A stretch of DNA of 64,000 nt from Versatilivorator sp963663845 (GCA_963663845.2 OY760650.2:4154001-4218000), one strand, 5' to 3'. Counted from the stretch's first letter, positions 1 to 9,617 are shown. A program made the numbers and translations. Notes: generated from the letters alone by a model not told the origin.

Positions 1-44
1 CTTCAGCAGCCGGCGGCGCCCCCGGCCGTCAAGGAACGCAGGCA

Positions 45-1391
45 GTGGAAATCTTTGCCGCCAACCGGGAGATCCTGATTGCGCTCCTGGTCAAGTTGGG
101 GATCATCGCCTCGCTGGCATCCCTGCTGACTCGTTCCCAGACCTTTCGCAAGACGCTCTTCGCCGAGGAGAGGGAAACCGCCGAGAAACTCACCCTCATC
201 CGGTTTTGGGGGCTGCCGCTCTGCACCGGAGTGGTCATCCGAGGCGCCGGGGTGGGCAGTGGGGCCATCAATCCCTTCGCCGCCTTCGACCTCAGTCTGG
301 AGGGCACTTTCATTGCCGGCCTGCTGGGCGGCGCCGTGGTCGGAGCGGCTGTCGGCGGCTGCGTGGGGATGGTGGCGCTGCTGCAGCAGCAGGAGTGGGT
401 GGCCTTGGCCATCTACCCGGCCCTGGGGCTGTTCAGCGGGCTGCTGCGCAGCCTTTCGCCCAGGAAGGAAGAGATCTGGAACTTCTCGCCCTTCGTCTTC
501 ATCAACCTGGTCTTGTCCTTCTTCTCCAGGCAACTCTTCAGCAAGAGCGGCTGGCAGCTCATCTTCTTTTTCAGTTGCATCGGGGTGGAGACCCTGCGGC
601 AGGCGCTGGGACAGGCCTTGACCTCGGCCCGTCTGTTCTACTATCCCACCGACAGCCTCATCGTCCTTGTCCTGATCCTGGTGGCCTCGCTGAGCTGCGT
701 TGGAGTCGCCCTGAAGGTCTGGAACAACACCCGCCTCGAAATCAAGCTCGGCGAACAGGAGGTGCTGGTGGTGAAGGCGCGCCTGGATGCCCTGGCCAAT
801 CAGATCAATCCTCATTTCCTCTTCAATACCCTGAATTCCATTGCGTCCTTGATCCGTTCCAACCCGGCCAAGGCGAGAGCCATTGTCCTGAAGCTTTCGC
901 ACATCCTGCGCAAGCTGTTGCAGGGTCACGAGAACTTCATTCCCCTGCGGGAAGAGGTGGAGTTCATCGACAACTACCTGGACATCGAAGTCAGTCGCTT
1001 CGGGAGAGACAAGCTGCGCGTCGAAAAGGACATCGACGATCGGACGCTCTCCTGCATGATTCCCAGCATGATCCTGCAGCCGATCATCGAGAATTCGATC
1101 CGGCACGGCATTTCGCCCAAGATCGAAGGGGGGCGAATCAGGATTTGCTCGGCGCTCCAGGAGGAGCGCCTGCGTATTCAGGTGGCTGACGACGGGCTTG
1201 GAATTTCCAAGGACAAGCTGTCTTCGATCTACCATTCCGGAATCGGCATCAGCAACGTGCTGGAGCGGTTGAAGGTGGCTTATCAGACCGATTTCGCATT
1301 CACGGTGAGCAGCCGGCCCGGGGAGGGCACCTTCACCCAATTTGAAATCCCGCTGCGGCAATCCCGGGAAAGCCGCATCGCCGGCGCCTGA
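45..1391 (+). CDS. LytS-type sensor histidine kinase
   Basis: Membrane sensor kinase that would phosphorylate the LytTR regulator encoded 27 bases downstream. The N-terminal ~200 residues are strongly hydrophobic with several membrane segments, as in the 5TMR_LYT sensor region. The His_kinase H-box (NPHFLFNTLNS, about residues 255-265) and the HATPase N-box (QPIIENSIRHG, about 345) and G-box (DDGLGIS, about 381) are all visible. The start used is a GTG preceded at nine bases by AAGGA. The frame stays open to the window edge, so an upstream start cannot be excluded. The ligand or stress sensed is not readable from the sequence. Confidence 0.9.
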   Translation: MEIFAANREILIALLVKLGIIASLASLLTRSQTFRKTLFAEERETAEKLTLIRFWGLPLCTGVVIRGAGVGSGAINPFAAFDLSLEGTFIAGLLGGAVVGAAVGGCVGMVALLQQQEWVALAIYPALGLFSGLLRSLSPRKEEIWNFSPFVFINLVLSFFSRQLFSKSGWQLIFFFSCIGVETLRQALGQALTSARLFYYPTDSLIVLVLILVASLSCVGVALKVWNNTRLEIKLGEQEVLVVKARLDALANQINPHFLFNTLNSIASLIRSNPAKARAIVLKLSHILRKLLQGHENFIPLREEVEFIDNYLDIEVSRFGRDKLRVEKDIDDRTLSCMIPSMILQPIIENSIRHGISPKIEGGRIRICSALQEERLRIQVADDGLGISKDKLSSIYHSGIGISNVLERLKVAYQTDFAFTVSSRPGEGTFTQFEIPLRQSRESRIAGA

Positions 1392-1418
1392 TCGACTCCG
1401 GGGAGAGAAGACTCCGAG

Positions 1419-2186
1419 ATGCCCATATCCTGTATTCTGGTCGACGACGAGGAGCTGGCCCTTGAGGAGCTTCACTTCCTGCTGGATTCGGTGCCCGAAG
1501 TCGGCGTGGTCGGCCAGGGCCGCAACGGGGTGGAAGCCATTCGCCTGGTCAAGGAGCTGGAGCCCGACCTGATGTTTCTCGACATCCAGATGCCGGGACT
1601 CAACGGGTTTCAGGTGGTTCGCCAGCTCGTCAAGGACGAGGTGTTGCCCCAGGTCATTTTCGTCACGGCTTACGACCAGTATGCGGTCAGGGCCTTTGAA
1701 GTCAACGCGGTGGACTACATCCTCAAGCCGGTCGAGAAGTCGAGGCTGGAAACGGCCATCCGGAGGGCCAGGAAGCAACTGGAGTCCAATATTCCGGTAG
1801 ACGACCGCATCAAGAACCTGCTCAACCAGTTCGTTCCGGCCACGCCCAGGACGTCGAAGCTCCTGGTCACGGACAGGAAGCGCCATCTCATGGTGGACGC
1901 GGACGACGTCGTCTTCGCCAGTGTCTCGGACGGCTCCGTTCAGGTGGCCACCCGGGACCTCAGCGGAGAGACCCACTTTCGAACTCTGGAGGAACTGCAG
2001 GCCAACCTGGACCCGCAGATCTTCTGGCGGGTGCATCGGTCCTTCCTGGTGAACATCAACCAGATCAAGGAAGTGGTTCCCTGGTTCAACCGGACCCTCC
2101 AGTTGAAGATGGCCGACCAGGCCGAGACCGAAATACCGGTCAGCCGCACCAACTCCAGAAGACTGAAGGAATACCTGAAGCTGTAG
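1419..2186 (+). CDS. LytTR-family response regulator
   Basis: Cytoplasmic DNA-binding response regulator, partner of the LytS-like kinase just upstream. The receiver domain occupies about residues 1-125, with the acidic pocket (VDDEE), phospho-acceptor Asp near residue 55 (FLDIQMPG) and conserved Lys near 103 (ILKPVEK). The LytTR DNA-binding domain follows at about 145-250 (FWRVHRSFLVNI, PVSRTNSRRLK). Length of 255 residues is normal for the LytR/AlgR class. Targets are unknown; this family often controls envelope or secretion genes. Confidence 0.92.
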   Translation: MPISCILVDDEELALEELHFLLDSVPEVGVVGQGRNGVEAIRLVKELEPDLMFLDIQMPGLNGFQVVRQLVKDEVLPQVIFVTAYDQYAVRAFEVNAVDYILKPVEKSRLETAIRRARKQLESNIPVDDRIKNLLNQFVPATPRTSKLLVTDRKRHLMVDADDVVFASVSDGSVQVATRDLSGETHFRTLEELQANLDPQIFWRVHRSFLVNINQIKEVVPWFNRTLQLKMADQAETEIPVSRTNSRRLKEYLKL

Positions 2187-2193
2187 TGTTTCC

Positions 2194-2217
2194 GAGGCAG
2201 GGCGCCGGGCCTGCCTC
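2194..2217 (+). terminator. terminator-like hairpin after the LytTR gene
   Basis: Eight bases after the stop codon lies a GC-rich inverted repeat (arms GAGGCAGG and CCTGCCTC around a short loop). No T-run follows, so it is either a weak or factor-assisted terminator or an mRNA-protecting hairpin. Confidence 0.35.
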
Positions 2218-2261
2218 ACGCTACCCTCCCCCAACGTAGCGGCAACCCTTGTGGTTGCCTT

Positions 2262-2340
2262 ATTTCCAATCGGGAATGACATGGAGGCAGCAAAGGTGAA
2301 AGGCTGGCAGCTCCGGCATTCACCACAAAAAGCACAAAAG
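2262..2340. repeat. fragment of dispersed intergenic repeat
   Basis: Contains the palindromic CCAATCGGGAATGACATG block and the CTCCGGCATTCACCAC block, which also occur together near 13035-13100. The second block closes the repeat copy at 38281-38684. The rest of the 2187-2435 gap holds no gene that I can support. Confidence 0.6.
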
Positions 2341-2435
2341 GCTCCCTTGAGTTGGTCTCTGGCGCTGTGATAGCTTTGGGCGACGAATGCAGATCGGAAA
2401 CCGGGCTTTAGCCAACAGAAGGAGGACAGGAAACG

Positions 2436-2663
2436 GTGTCAAGCGCCTTGGATATCAGAGAGCATCTCTTGCAGTCCAGCGACGAGTTCAGAAAGCTCGC
2501 CAAGGAACACAGCGCCTATGAGGACAAGCTGTCTCTGTTGCTGAACAGAAGTTTCCTGTCCGAGGAAGAAAAGATCGAGGAAGTGACTTTGAAGAAGTTG
2601 AAGCTGCGGGCCAAGGACCGAATGCAGGAGATGATTCAAGCCCAAAGGCGGCTGCAGGACTGA
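2436..2663 (+). CDS. DUF465 (YdcH-like) small protein
   Basis: A 75-residue, highly charged, fully helical-looking protein with an evenly spaced heptad pattern, typical of the DUF465/YdcH family, whose function is unknown. It starts with GTG; GGAGGA lies about ten bases upstream. It ends one base before the phosphatidylserine decarboxylase gene, so the two are probably co-transcribed, but nothing here shows a role in lipid synthesis. Confidence 0.75.
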   Translation: MSSALDIREHLLQSSDEFRKLAKEHSAYEDKLSLLLNRSFLSEEEKIEEVTLKKLKLRAKDRMQEMIQAQRRLQD

Positions 2664-2664
2664 C

Positions 2665-3285
2665 ATGAAGATCGCTGCCGATGCCTTTGTCTTCCTGATT
2701 CCCCTGCTGGTGATCACCGGTCTGTTGTGGATCCTGGGGTTCATGCTGCTTGGGTCGGCTTTCCTGGGGATGGCTCTCCTGGTTGGGCTTTTTTTCCGCG
2801 ACCCCCACCGGAAGATTCCCGGCGAAAAGGACCTGGTTCTGGCCCCGGCGGACGGAAAGGTGCTGGACCTGGCGAAGCAGCCGGACGGGACCACCAGGGT
2901 ATCCATTTTCCTCTCGCTTTGGGACGTGCATATCAATCGTTCGCCGATCGGGGGCACCATCCGGGAAGTCCGCTATCAACCGGGAAAATTCAGAATGGCC
3001 TTCGACCGGCGGGCCTCGGTGGAGAACGAGCGCAACATGCTGACGGTCGCCAACGGCTCCCTGACGGTCCGCTTCAGCCAGATCGCGGGGATATTGGCGC
3101 GGCGCATCGTCTGCTGGAAGAAGCCGGGTGACGCGGTCGAATCCGGCGAACGCATCGGCCTGATCCGCTTCGGGTCCAGAGTGGACCTGTTCGTTCCCGG
3201 CAACGTCACCCTGGAATTGAGCCGCGGAGACCGGGTGCGGGGAGGCAGCACCGTCATCGGAAGGGTGGTGAGCCGTGAGGAATAA
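2665..3285 (+). CDS. psd: phosphatidylserine decarboxylase proenzyme
   Basis: Converts phosphatidylserine to phosphatidylethanolamine at the membrane. At 206 residues it is the short PSD-A type. Two N-terminal hydrophobic segments are followed by the conserved WDVHINRSP and the pyruvoyl-forming Gly-Ser of the FGSRVD motif, with Ser at about residue 171, where self-cleavage makes the alpha chain and its pyruvoyl cofactor. The gene overlaps the next one, phosphatidylserine synthase, by 11 bases, giving the two final PE-synthesis steps in one transcript. Confidence 0.93.
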   Translation: MKIAADAFVFLIPLLVITGLLWILGFMLLGSAFLGMALLVGLFFRDPHRKIPGEKDLVLAPADGKVLDLAKQPDGTTRVSIFLSLWDVHINRSPIGGTIREVRYQPGKFRMAFDRRASVENERNMLTVANGSLTVRFSQIAGILARRIVCWKKPGDAVESGERIGLIRFGSRVDLFVPGNVTLELSRGDRVRGGSTVIGRVVSREE

Positions 3286-4093
3286 TTCGAAGAAGCGGCG
3301 GTTTCGACGGGGCATCTACGTCCTGCCCACCCTGTTCACCATCGGGACCATCTTCTGCGGCTTCTTCGCCGTCACCAACGCCCTCAAGGGTGAGTTCAAC
3401 CTGGCTGCCATTGCGATCGGCTTTGCGGTGGTCTTCGATGGCCTGGACGGCAGGATCGCCCGCATGACCAACTCCTGCAGCGAATTCGGGGTCCAGATCG
3501 ATTCCCTGGCCGACGTGGTCACTTTCGGCCTGGCTCCGGCCATCCTGGCCTACCTATGGGGAGTCGGCGCCATTCCCACGGAGTCGCCCCATGCTCTTCA
3601 CCTGCAGCAACTGGGCTGGATCGTCTGCTTCGGCTTCCTGGTGTGCGGCGCCATGCGCCTGGCGCGCTACAACATTCAGAGCGCCAAGCCTCCGCCCTCG
3701 GGGAGCGGGGCGGAGAAGCCCTTTGTCGGAATGCCGATTCCCGCGGGCGCGGCCTTGATTGCCGCCGCGGTGCACTTTTCTCCGGAGCCTCCGCAGCACT
3801 GGATTGCGGGAATACTCTGGAACCTGCTGGTGGGATTCCTGGGATTCCTGATGGTCAGCACTCTGAAATACCCCAGTTTCAAGCAGGTCGATCTGAAGAG
3901 GCGCCAGCGCTTGGTCAATTTCGTGCTCCTGGCGCTGCTGGTAGCGCTGATCTACTTCTACTCCCAGGTCGTTCTGCTCCTGTTGGCCGCCGGATACGCG
4001 TTCTCGGGACTGGGGTTGAAGGGTTACGGCCTGGTCAAGCACAAACCGGAAGGCGTGCTGACGGCCGGCAAGCTCAGGCCGGACGACACCTGA
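3275..4093 (+). CDS. pssA: CDP-diacylglycerol--serine O-phosphatidyltransferase
   Basis: Integral membrane CDP-alcohol phosphatidyltransferase making phosphatidylserine, substrate of the overlapping upstream decarboxylase. The family signature is complete: D-G-x2-D-G-R-I-A-R followed by G and the D-SLAD aspartates (about residues 49-75). About seven hydrophobic segments follow. It begins at a GTG inside the end of psd, implying translational coupling. 272 residues is usual for the Bacillus-type PssA. Confidence 0.93.
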   Translation: MRNNSKKRRFRRGIYVLPTLFTIGTIFCGFFAVTNALKGEFNLAAIAIGFAVVFDGLDGRIARMTNSCSEFGVQIDSLADVVTFGLAPAILAYLWGVGAIPTESPHALHLQQLGWIVCFGFLVCGAMRLARYNIQSAKPPPSGSGAEKPFVGMPIPAGAALIAAAVHFSPEPPQHWIAGILWNLLVGFLGFLMVSTLKYPSFKQVDLKRRQRLVNFVLLALLVALIYFYSQVVLLLLAAGYAFSGLGLKGYGLVKHKPEGVLTAGKLRPDDT

Positions 4094-4244
4094 ACCCCCG
4101 GGGACGCCCGAGCCGGGACCGCCGGCCTTCCGAGGCTCTCAGCCCCAAGGGTTGCAGCGCCGGCTGAAACCCGGTTCCCGCTTCCGGGGCGCCGGGACCC
4201 ACAAGAAAGCCTTTCCATCTCCTCCATCCTTGCGGTAACTGCCG

Positions 4245-5201
4245 ATGCCTCGATCGCTGATTCTGGTAGACGTGCCTCTGGCCTCCTTTATCGAGGATCT
4301 GTTTGCTCCGGACTGCCGCTCGGGCCCCTGGAGCCTGCTGGAGAAGGAATCGAAAGAAGCCCTGCAGGAAGTCGAGGGGCTTTTTCTCTACGGTCATCCC
4401 ATCATTGACGGGCCCTTCATGGACCGCCTGCCCAATCTCAAGGTGATCAGCAACTTCGGCGTCGGCATCGACCACGTGGATCTCGCGGCCGCGGGAGCGC
4501 GGGGCATTGCGGTGGGGAACACGCCCGGCGCGGTGGAAGGAGCCACCGCCGACATGACCATGGCCCTGCTGCTGGCCGCTGCCCGCAACGTGGTTGCCGG
4601 TGACCGCTATGCGCGCGGCCCCGACTTTCTCTACTACGACCCGTCGCTGTTCCTGGGACGAGAGGTCCACGGCAGCACGCTCGGCATTGTCGGCCTGGGC
4701 AACATCGGACGAGAGGTGGCCCGCCGGGCCCGCGGATTCGACATGCGGATTCTCTACCACTCCCGGCGCAGGAAGCCGGAGGCGGAGAGCGAGCTGGGAG
4801 TGGAGTATGCCGGTCTGAGGGACCTGCTGGAGCAGGCCCATTTCGTGACCCTCAACGTCCCCATGACGCCCGAGACCAGGCGTCTGATCGGAGAGAAGGA
4901 GCTTGCCTGGATGCGTCCGGACGCCATTCTCATCAACGTGGCCCGGGGAGGGGTGGTGGATCACGAGGCCCTCTACCGGGTCCTGGCCGACAGGCGGATC
5001 GCCGGCGCCGCCATCGACGTCACCGAGCCCGAGCCGTTGCCGCGCGACCACCCGCTGCTGCAACTGGCCAACCTGGTGATCACTCCTCACCTGGGTTCGG
5101 CCGGATCGCGGACCCGCCTCCGCATGGCCCGGATGACCGTGGACAACATTCGAGCCGGTCTGCAAGGCAGGCCCCTTCCCTACGGGGTCAAATCGTTCTG
5201 A
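4245..5201 (+). CDS. D-2-hydroxyacid dehydrogenase (NAD-dependent)
   Basis: Cytoplasmic oxidoreductase of the D-isomer 2-hydroxyacid family. A Rossmann GLGNIG motif lies near residue 153. The catalytic Arg (NVARGG), Glu (VTEPEP) and His (ITPHLGSAG) are in the expected order, and 318 residues is normal. Substrate may be glyoxylate/hydroxypyruvate, phosphoglycerate or another 2-keto acid; the sequence does not decide this. It ends two bases before the M16-like gene. Confidence 0.88.
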   Translation: MPRSLILVDVPLASFIEDLFAPDCRSGPWSLLEKESKEALQEVEGLFLYGHPIIDGPFMDRLPNLKVISNFGVGIDHVDLAAAGARGIAVGNTPGAVEGATADMTMALLLAAARNVVAGDRYARGPDFLYYDPSLFLGREVHGSTLGIVGLGNIGREVARRARGFDMRILYHSRRRKPEAESELGVEYAGLRDLLEQAHFVTLNVPMTPETRRLIGEKELAWMRPDAILINVARGGVVDHEALYRVLADRRIAGAAIDVTEPEPLPRDHPLLQLANLVITPHLGSAGSRTRLRMARMTVDNIRAGLQGRPLPYGVKSF

Positions 5202-5203
5202 GC

Positions 5204-8029
5204 ATGGTCACCACGCGGTTCACCTGGCGGGCGGCGCTTCTCTGCGGTTGGCTGGGGCTGTTGAGCCCCCTGAGCCCGCTGGACCCCGCCAACGCCTGCC
5301 GGGCCGCGCAAGGCGACGCGGCCGACGCTCCAGCGCCGAGAATCGTGGGGCCCTTTCTGTCTCGAGAGGATTCCGGGCCCTTCACTCGGATCGTGTTCAA
5401 GAACGGCTTGACGGTGCTCCTTTTCGAGAGGAGCAACACGCCGCTGGTGGCCATGCTGACCTACGTCAAGGCCGGCCGCCGGCACCAGGACGCATCCAGT
5501 CGGGGTTTCTGGGATGTGTGGACTCCCTTGCTGCTTCACTCCCGGCCCACAGGTGGAGAGGGAACGGTCGCCGGGGAAGCCAGGAGAATGGGAGCGGCGC
5601 TCGACACCGGGGTGGGCGAAGACCACGCCTGGTTTTCCACCGTGCTTCCGCGAGACGCCTACCGGAGGGGATTGGACCTTCAAGCCGCCGTCCTCCAGAC
5701 GCCGAATCCCTCGCCCGAAAGGGTGCGGAATCTCAGCCGATGGGCCCGTCAACGGCGCCGATTCCGGCCGGTCTCCCCGCAGAGGCAGTATGGCCGAGAG
5801 TTGTTTGAGCTGGCGTCGCCAGCAGGGAGGGGACTCGATGAAGGCAGGGGGTCCCCCGGAAGCCTGCCTGGCATCGACGGCGCCCGATTCAGCAGTCTTC
5901 ACAGCCGTTGGTTCGTTCCCGGCAACGTCCTGCTCGCAATCACCGGCGATTTCGACCGGCGGGCGCTCCTGCGAGAGATCGTCAAGCGCTACCGCTCCCT
6001 CCCCAAGAGACCCACGCCCGATCCCCCGGCCACTCCCGCCCCCCAAACCGGCGGCTTCACCTACGCCTACCGGCGGGCCGACCTGCATCAGGCCGGGGTC
6101 CTGATCGGCTTTCCCCTGCCGGCCGCCTTCACCCGGGACTGGGTCGCCTGCAAGGTTCTGCAAGCCGTTCTGACCGCGGGCAGGACCTCGGTGCTGAATC
6201 GCCGCCTCGAGGTGGCCCGGCCGGAGGTTCATGGGGGCGGCTCCGACGCCAGGGCTCCGGGACGGAGCGGCTATCTCGTTCTCAGCCTCGGCGCGGGCGG
6301 CTTGGGGTTGAACCGGTCGGCGGTGACCGCCCTGGCCGCCATCGAGCGGATCAAGCAGGGCGTCCTGTCCGAATCGGATCTCCAGCGAGCCCGGGGGCTG
6401 GCCGCGGTCGAGTTTCTGCAGGCCCAGGAGGGGCTCCGGGGGCTGGCGATTCAAATTGCCCGGCATGAGCACCTGGCGGATTTCAGGAGATGGGAGGAAA
6501 CCCTTCCGAGCATCGCATCCGTAACCCTGGAGGAAGTGGTTGCCGCGGCTCGTCGCTATCTGGACCTGGAACGGTGCACGCTCCTGGAGTACCAGCCGGC
6601 CTCGGAGGAGATCAGGCAATTCGACTCCAACAGCTACCGCGAGTTCCTGAGAATGGCCCTGCCTCGCGCCGTTGGCGAATTCGAGGGCGACGACTGGATC
6701 GAGGCTCCGCTGCCGCAGGAGACGGAGCAGGCGCAAGGCCGGTCGCCCGGTCACGGGGAGACCGGGGAAATCAGCACGGCGGGTCTGGAGCCGCCCCTGA
6801 GGAAGTTCTCCATCCTGAGAGGGCCCGACGTCTGGGTCCAGGAAGCGCGCTGGCTGCCCCTGGCCGCCATGGGAATCTTCTTTCCGGGTGGCCAGGCCCT
6901 GGAGCCTCCCGACAAGCAGGGAATTACCGGCCTGATGGCCGCCGCCGCAATCGGGGCCGGAACGGCCCTGCAACCGTCCCATCCGGCCGCCCTGCTGGAG
7001 AGACTGGGAGTGGAGGTGAACACAGTCGTCAAGCCCGACTATTTCGGGTTTGTCCTCCATGGGCTCTCCGACGATTTCGCCGCCTGCGTGGATATTCTGG
7101 CGGAAGCACTGCAGCGGCCGGCCTTTGAAGAGGAGGCCATTGCGGCTCAGAAGCTGGCCTTGCGTTTGCGCGCCGCCAGGCAGTTGGATGATCCGGGCCG
7201 CCAGGCGGAGCGCCTGTTCCTGCGGGCGGCCTACGGCGCCCATCCCTACGGCAGAGACCCCTTTGGAGAGGGAACGGCCCTGCAAGGGCTCTCTCGTCAG
7301 GACCTGGTGGAATGGCACCGGCGCCACGTCCGGGAGACTCGGCCGGTGGTGGTCATTGCCGGAGACGTGGAGGGGAGCGCCTTTGCCGCCAGGTTCGCCG
7401 GCAAGTGGAGGCGCTCCGGCATCTCCCCCCTCCAATACGAGGACATGGGCGAGCTCGAACGGCTGACCGGGCCGCGATCCCTCCAGGGAAAGGCCAGGGA
7501 GGGACACGCCTGGCTGGCCCAGGCCGGATTTCTGGGCCCGCAGGCCTCCGACCCGCGAATGGCGGCCTTCAGCCTGCTGCAGCACCTGGCTTCAGGCGCC
7601 GGTGGGCGCTTGTCCGGGGCGTTGAAGCAACCGCAAGGTCCGGCCATCGACATCCTGACCTCGATGCGCCGGCTGAAGTGGGGAGGATACTTCTATGCCC
7701 GCCTGGCGGCTGGGCCCAGCCACGGAAGCAAGGCCCTGGAGGCGCTACGGGCTCAACTGACCGCGCCGGGCGAAGAATGGTTCTCGGAAGAGGCCATCGA
7801 TCAGGCCGGGAGGGCCGCCATCCGAAGCTACCGGATCAACAGCCAGCACCGGCGCCGGCACGTCCTGGAACTGGCTGAGAGAGCCGTTTTCGGGCAGTCG
7901 GTCCAGGACGTCACCAACACCCTGAAGCAAGTCCAGGCAGTGAATTCCGAGGAGATTGCCGCGCTGGCGCGGGAATTCTTCCGGCCGGAGCTCTTTGTTG
8001 CCGGGGTGGTTCCAGGGTCCGAGCCTTGA
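5204..8029 (+). CDS. M16-like secreted protein, predicted non-catalytic
   Basis: A 941-residue two-lobe protein of the insulinase/processing-peptidase (M16) fold with an N-terminal signal peptide (hydrophobic residues about 9-28). Each half begins with the typical M16 opening (NGLTVLLFER near residue 66, FFPGGQALEPP near 560) and carries later M16 landmarks such as WFVPGNVLLAITGDF. The zinc-binding HxxEH helix is absent in the first lobe (GFWDVWTPLLLH replaces it) and is not expected in the second. It may act as a partner, binding or scaffold subunit, or be a degenerate peptidase. Confidence 0.8.
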   Translation: MVTTRFTWRAALLCGWLGLLSPLSPLDPANACRAAQGDAADAPAPRIVGPFLSREDSGPFTRIVFKNGLTVLLFERSNTPLVAMLTYVKAGRRHQDASSRGFWDVWTPLLLHSRPTGGEGTVAGEARRMGAALDTGVGEDHAWFSTVLPRDAYRRGLDLQAAVLQTPNPSPERVRNLSRWARQRRRFRPVSPQRQYGRELFELASPAGRGLDEGRGSPGSLPGIDGARFSSLHSRWFVPGNVLLAITGDFDRRALLREIVKRYRSLPKRPTPDPPATPAPQTGGFTYAYRRADLHQAGVLIGFPLPAAFTRDWVACKVLQAVLTAGRTSVLNRRLEVARPEVHGGGSDARAPGRSGYLVLSLGAGGLGLNRSAVTALAAIERIKQGVLSESDLQRARGLAAVEFLQAQEGLRGLAIQIARHEHLADFRRWEETLPSIASVTLEEVVAAARRYLDLERCTLLEYQPASEEIRQFDSNSYREFLRMALPRAVGEFEGDDWIEAPLPQETEQAQGRSPGHGETGEISTAGLEPPLRKFSILRGPDVWVQEARWLPLAAMGIFFPGGQALEPPDKQGITGLMAAAAIGAGTALQPSHPAALLERLGVEVNTVVKPDYFGFVLHGLSDDFAACVDILAEALQRPAFEEEAIAAQKLALRLRAARQLDDPGRQAERLFLRAAYGAHPYGRDPFGEGTALQGLSRQDLVEWHRRHVRETRPVVVIAGDVEGSAFAARFAGKWRRSGISPLQYEDMGELERLTGPRSLQGKAREGHAWLAQAGFLGPQASDPRMAAFSLLQHLASGAGGRLSGALKQPQGPAIDILTSMRRLKWGGYFYARLAAGPSHGSKALEALRAQLTAPGEEWFSEEAIDQAGRAAIRSYRINSQHRRRHVLELAERAVFGQSVQDVTNTLKQVQAVNSEEIAALAREFFRPELFVAGVVPGSEP

Positions 8030-8170
8030 CCGGCACTGCCTGAAACAAGGGAAAAGGATTTATCTACGAAGACCCACCAAGCGTGACGGTTCTGCCGCAT
8101 CGGCAGGGCTGCGGCCCGGCAAGCCGGCGCGTGGCCCCTTGAGGAGCAAGAATGTTGGGAGGAGGCGTTC

Positions 8171-8375
8171 CCCGGGAGCGCGGGCGTCCCGCCCGCATGC
8201 ACTCCCGTTACGTGCCGCTCAGTTTCCCTGCGATGCCCCAGCCGGCCACCCTGCCGGCGGCGACGCCAGGGGCTCGGCCGAAGCATAGTCCTGGCTCCGT
8301 TGCCGGTCGAGCCGGGTGGAGGAATTGGGTGAGGCATTGCCAGTGTTGTGCGGGCGGGACGCCCGCGCTCCCGGG
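8171..8375 (-). repeat. REPIN-like element, copy A
   Basis: A 205-bp element with terminal inverted repeats of about 27 bases. Each end is itself a hairpin (GCGGGCG-TCC-CGCCCGC). The interior matches the copies at 31885, 32276 and 45675. The flanks are also conserved: the block at about 8045-8170 matches the right flank of the 31885 copy, and 8376-8440 matches the left flank of the 45675 copy. This explains nearly all of the 8030-8543 gap. The longer open frame through it into the VWA gene is not coding. Confidence 0.85.
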
Positions 8376-8543
8376 GGGGCTTCATCCCGTGAGGTCGCCG
8401 CAGCAAAGGAGGTCCATCGGTATTCGTGGTGCGTCTTCAACAACGATCGGCAGTTCCTTGACAATGCCGGCCGCCGGCCGGGGATTCCAATTTGCCCGAA
8501 GGCGGCGACTGCCGGGCGGGCACCCGTGTTAAAATCCAGTGCC

Positions 8544-9596
8544 ATGTTCATCCGTTGCGCTTGGACCGCCATGGCAATCCTGATCGGGTTGGCGCTGCTG
8601 TCGCCATTCCCTCTGGCGGGACACGGCCCTCCACCCGGAAGTCCACAGGAGGAGGACGGGTCTTTCCGCCTGGAAGTGGACGTGGACCTGGTGGTCTTGA
8701 ACGTCACCGTGTTGGACGAAAACGGCGACAACGTCACCGACCTGAGGCGGGAGGATTTTGCGGTCTTCGAGAACGGAGTCCGCCAGGACATCTCGACCTT
8801 TTTTCCGGTGGAAGCGCCCTTCAAGCTGGTGCTGCTGGTCGACACCAGCATCAGCACCCGAAACAACCTCAGGCTGATCAAGGATGCCGCCCGCAACTTC
8901 ACCAGGGAACTGCGTCCCGACGACCAGATATCGGTCACCGAAACCCACTTCTTCCCCCAGGAGGTTCAGAAGTTCACCAACCGGCGCAAGCTGCTTCGAA
9001 GAGCCATCAAGCGGCTGTCCACCTATTCCGTCGGCGGCTCCCGGGTCTACGACGGGGTGGCCATGGCTCTCAAGAGCCTGCAGCGGACTCGCAGCGGCCG
9101 CAAGGCCATCGTGGTGCTGAGCGACGGGATGGAGAACTCCAGCCGGGTGTCTTTCGAGGAACTGCGCAGGCTCCTGGCCGGGGACGACGCCGTCTTCTAT
9201 CCCATCACCATCCTCAACAAGGACCGGCAGAAGGAGATCCTGGAACGCTATATCCGGGAAAGCGAGGAGAAAGAGGAGGACCCCTACGTGGAAAACGCCC
9301 GGCTGAGCCTCTCGGTGCTGGAGGAGGTCTACCAGATTCAAACCGAGCGGTTGAGTCAGCTCTCCAGCGAAACCGGGGGAAAGATGTTTCTGGTGGCCGA
9401 CCTGTCGGACCTGAAGGGAGAGTATTCCAAGGTTGCCCATGAATTGAGGCACACCTTCAGCCTGGCTTACTATTCCAACAGTCCCGGCGCCGACGGTGGA
9501 ATGCGGCGAGTCCGGGTAGAGGTGAAAGATCCCGGCCTTCGGGTGAGGACCCGCACCACCTATTTCGTTCCGGAGGCGGACCGGGCCGGATCTTGA
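8544..9596 (+). CDS. secreted VWFA-related (acidobacterial-type) protein
   Basis: A 350-residue protein with an N-terminal signal peptide, then the region typical of the 'VWFA-related Acidobacterial domain' family: an N-terminal strand region (VDLVVLNVTVLDENG, LRREDFAVFENG), a VWA domain with the MIDAS core DTSIS near residue 98, and a C-terminal TGGKMF segment. Such proteins are abundant in Acidobacteriota and of unknown function, presumably mediating metal-dependent protein contacts outside the membrane. I chose the ATG at 8544 because the upstream frame runs through a repeat element. Confidence 0.87.
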   Translation: MFIRCAWTAMAILIGLALLSPFPLAGHGPPPGSPQEEDGSFRLEVDVDLVVLNVTVLDENGDNVTDLRREDFAVFENGVRQDISTFFPVEAPFKLVLLVDTSISTRNNLRLIKDAARNFTRELRPDDQISVTETHFFPQEVQKFTNRRKLLRRAIKRLSTYSVGGSRVYDGVAMALKSLQRTRSGRKAIVVLSDGMENSSRVSFEELRRLLAGDDAVFYPITILNKDRQKEILERYIRESEEKEEDPYVENARLSLSVLEEVYQIQTERLSQLSSETGGKMFLVADLSDLKGEYSKVAHELRHTFSLAYYSNSPGADGGMRRVRVEVKDPGLRVRTRTTYFVPEADRAGS

Positions 9597-9617
9597 ACGG
9601 TTTCCGGGGAAGGGCGG

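Noticed and set aside
3..2282. Very long open frame on the minus strand opposite the LytS/LytTR genes
   Set aside because: It mirrors the codon structure of the two clearly recognisable plus-strand genes and has no family-like motifs; such antisense frames are common in GC-rich DNA.
8316..8543. N-terminal extension of the VWA protein
   Set aside because: The frame runs through REPIN copy A; a signal peptide starting at 8544 gives a sensible mature protein.
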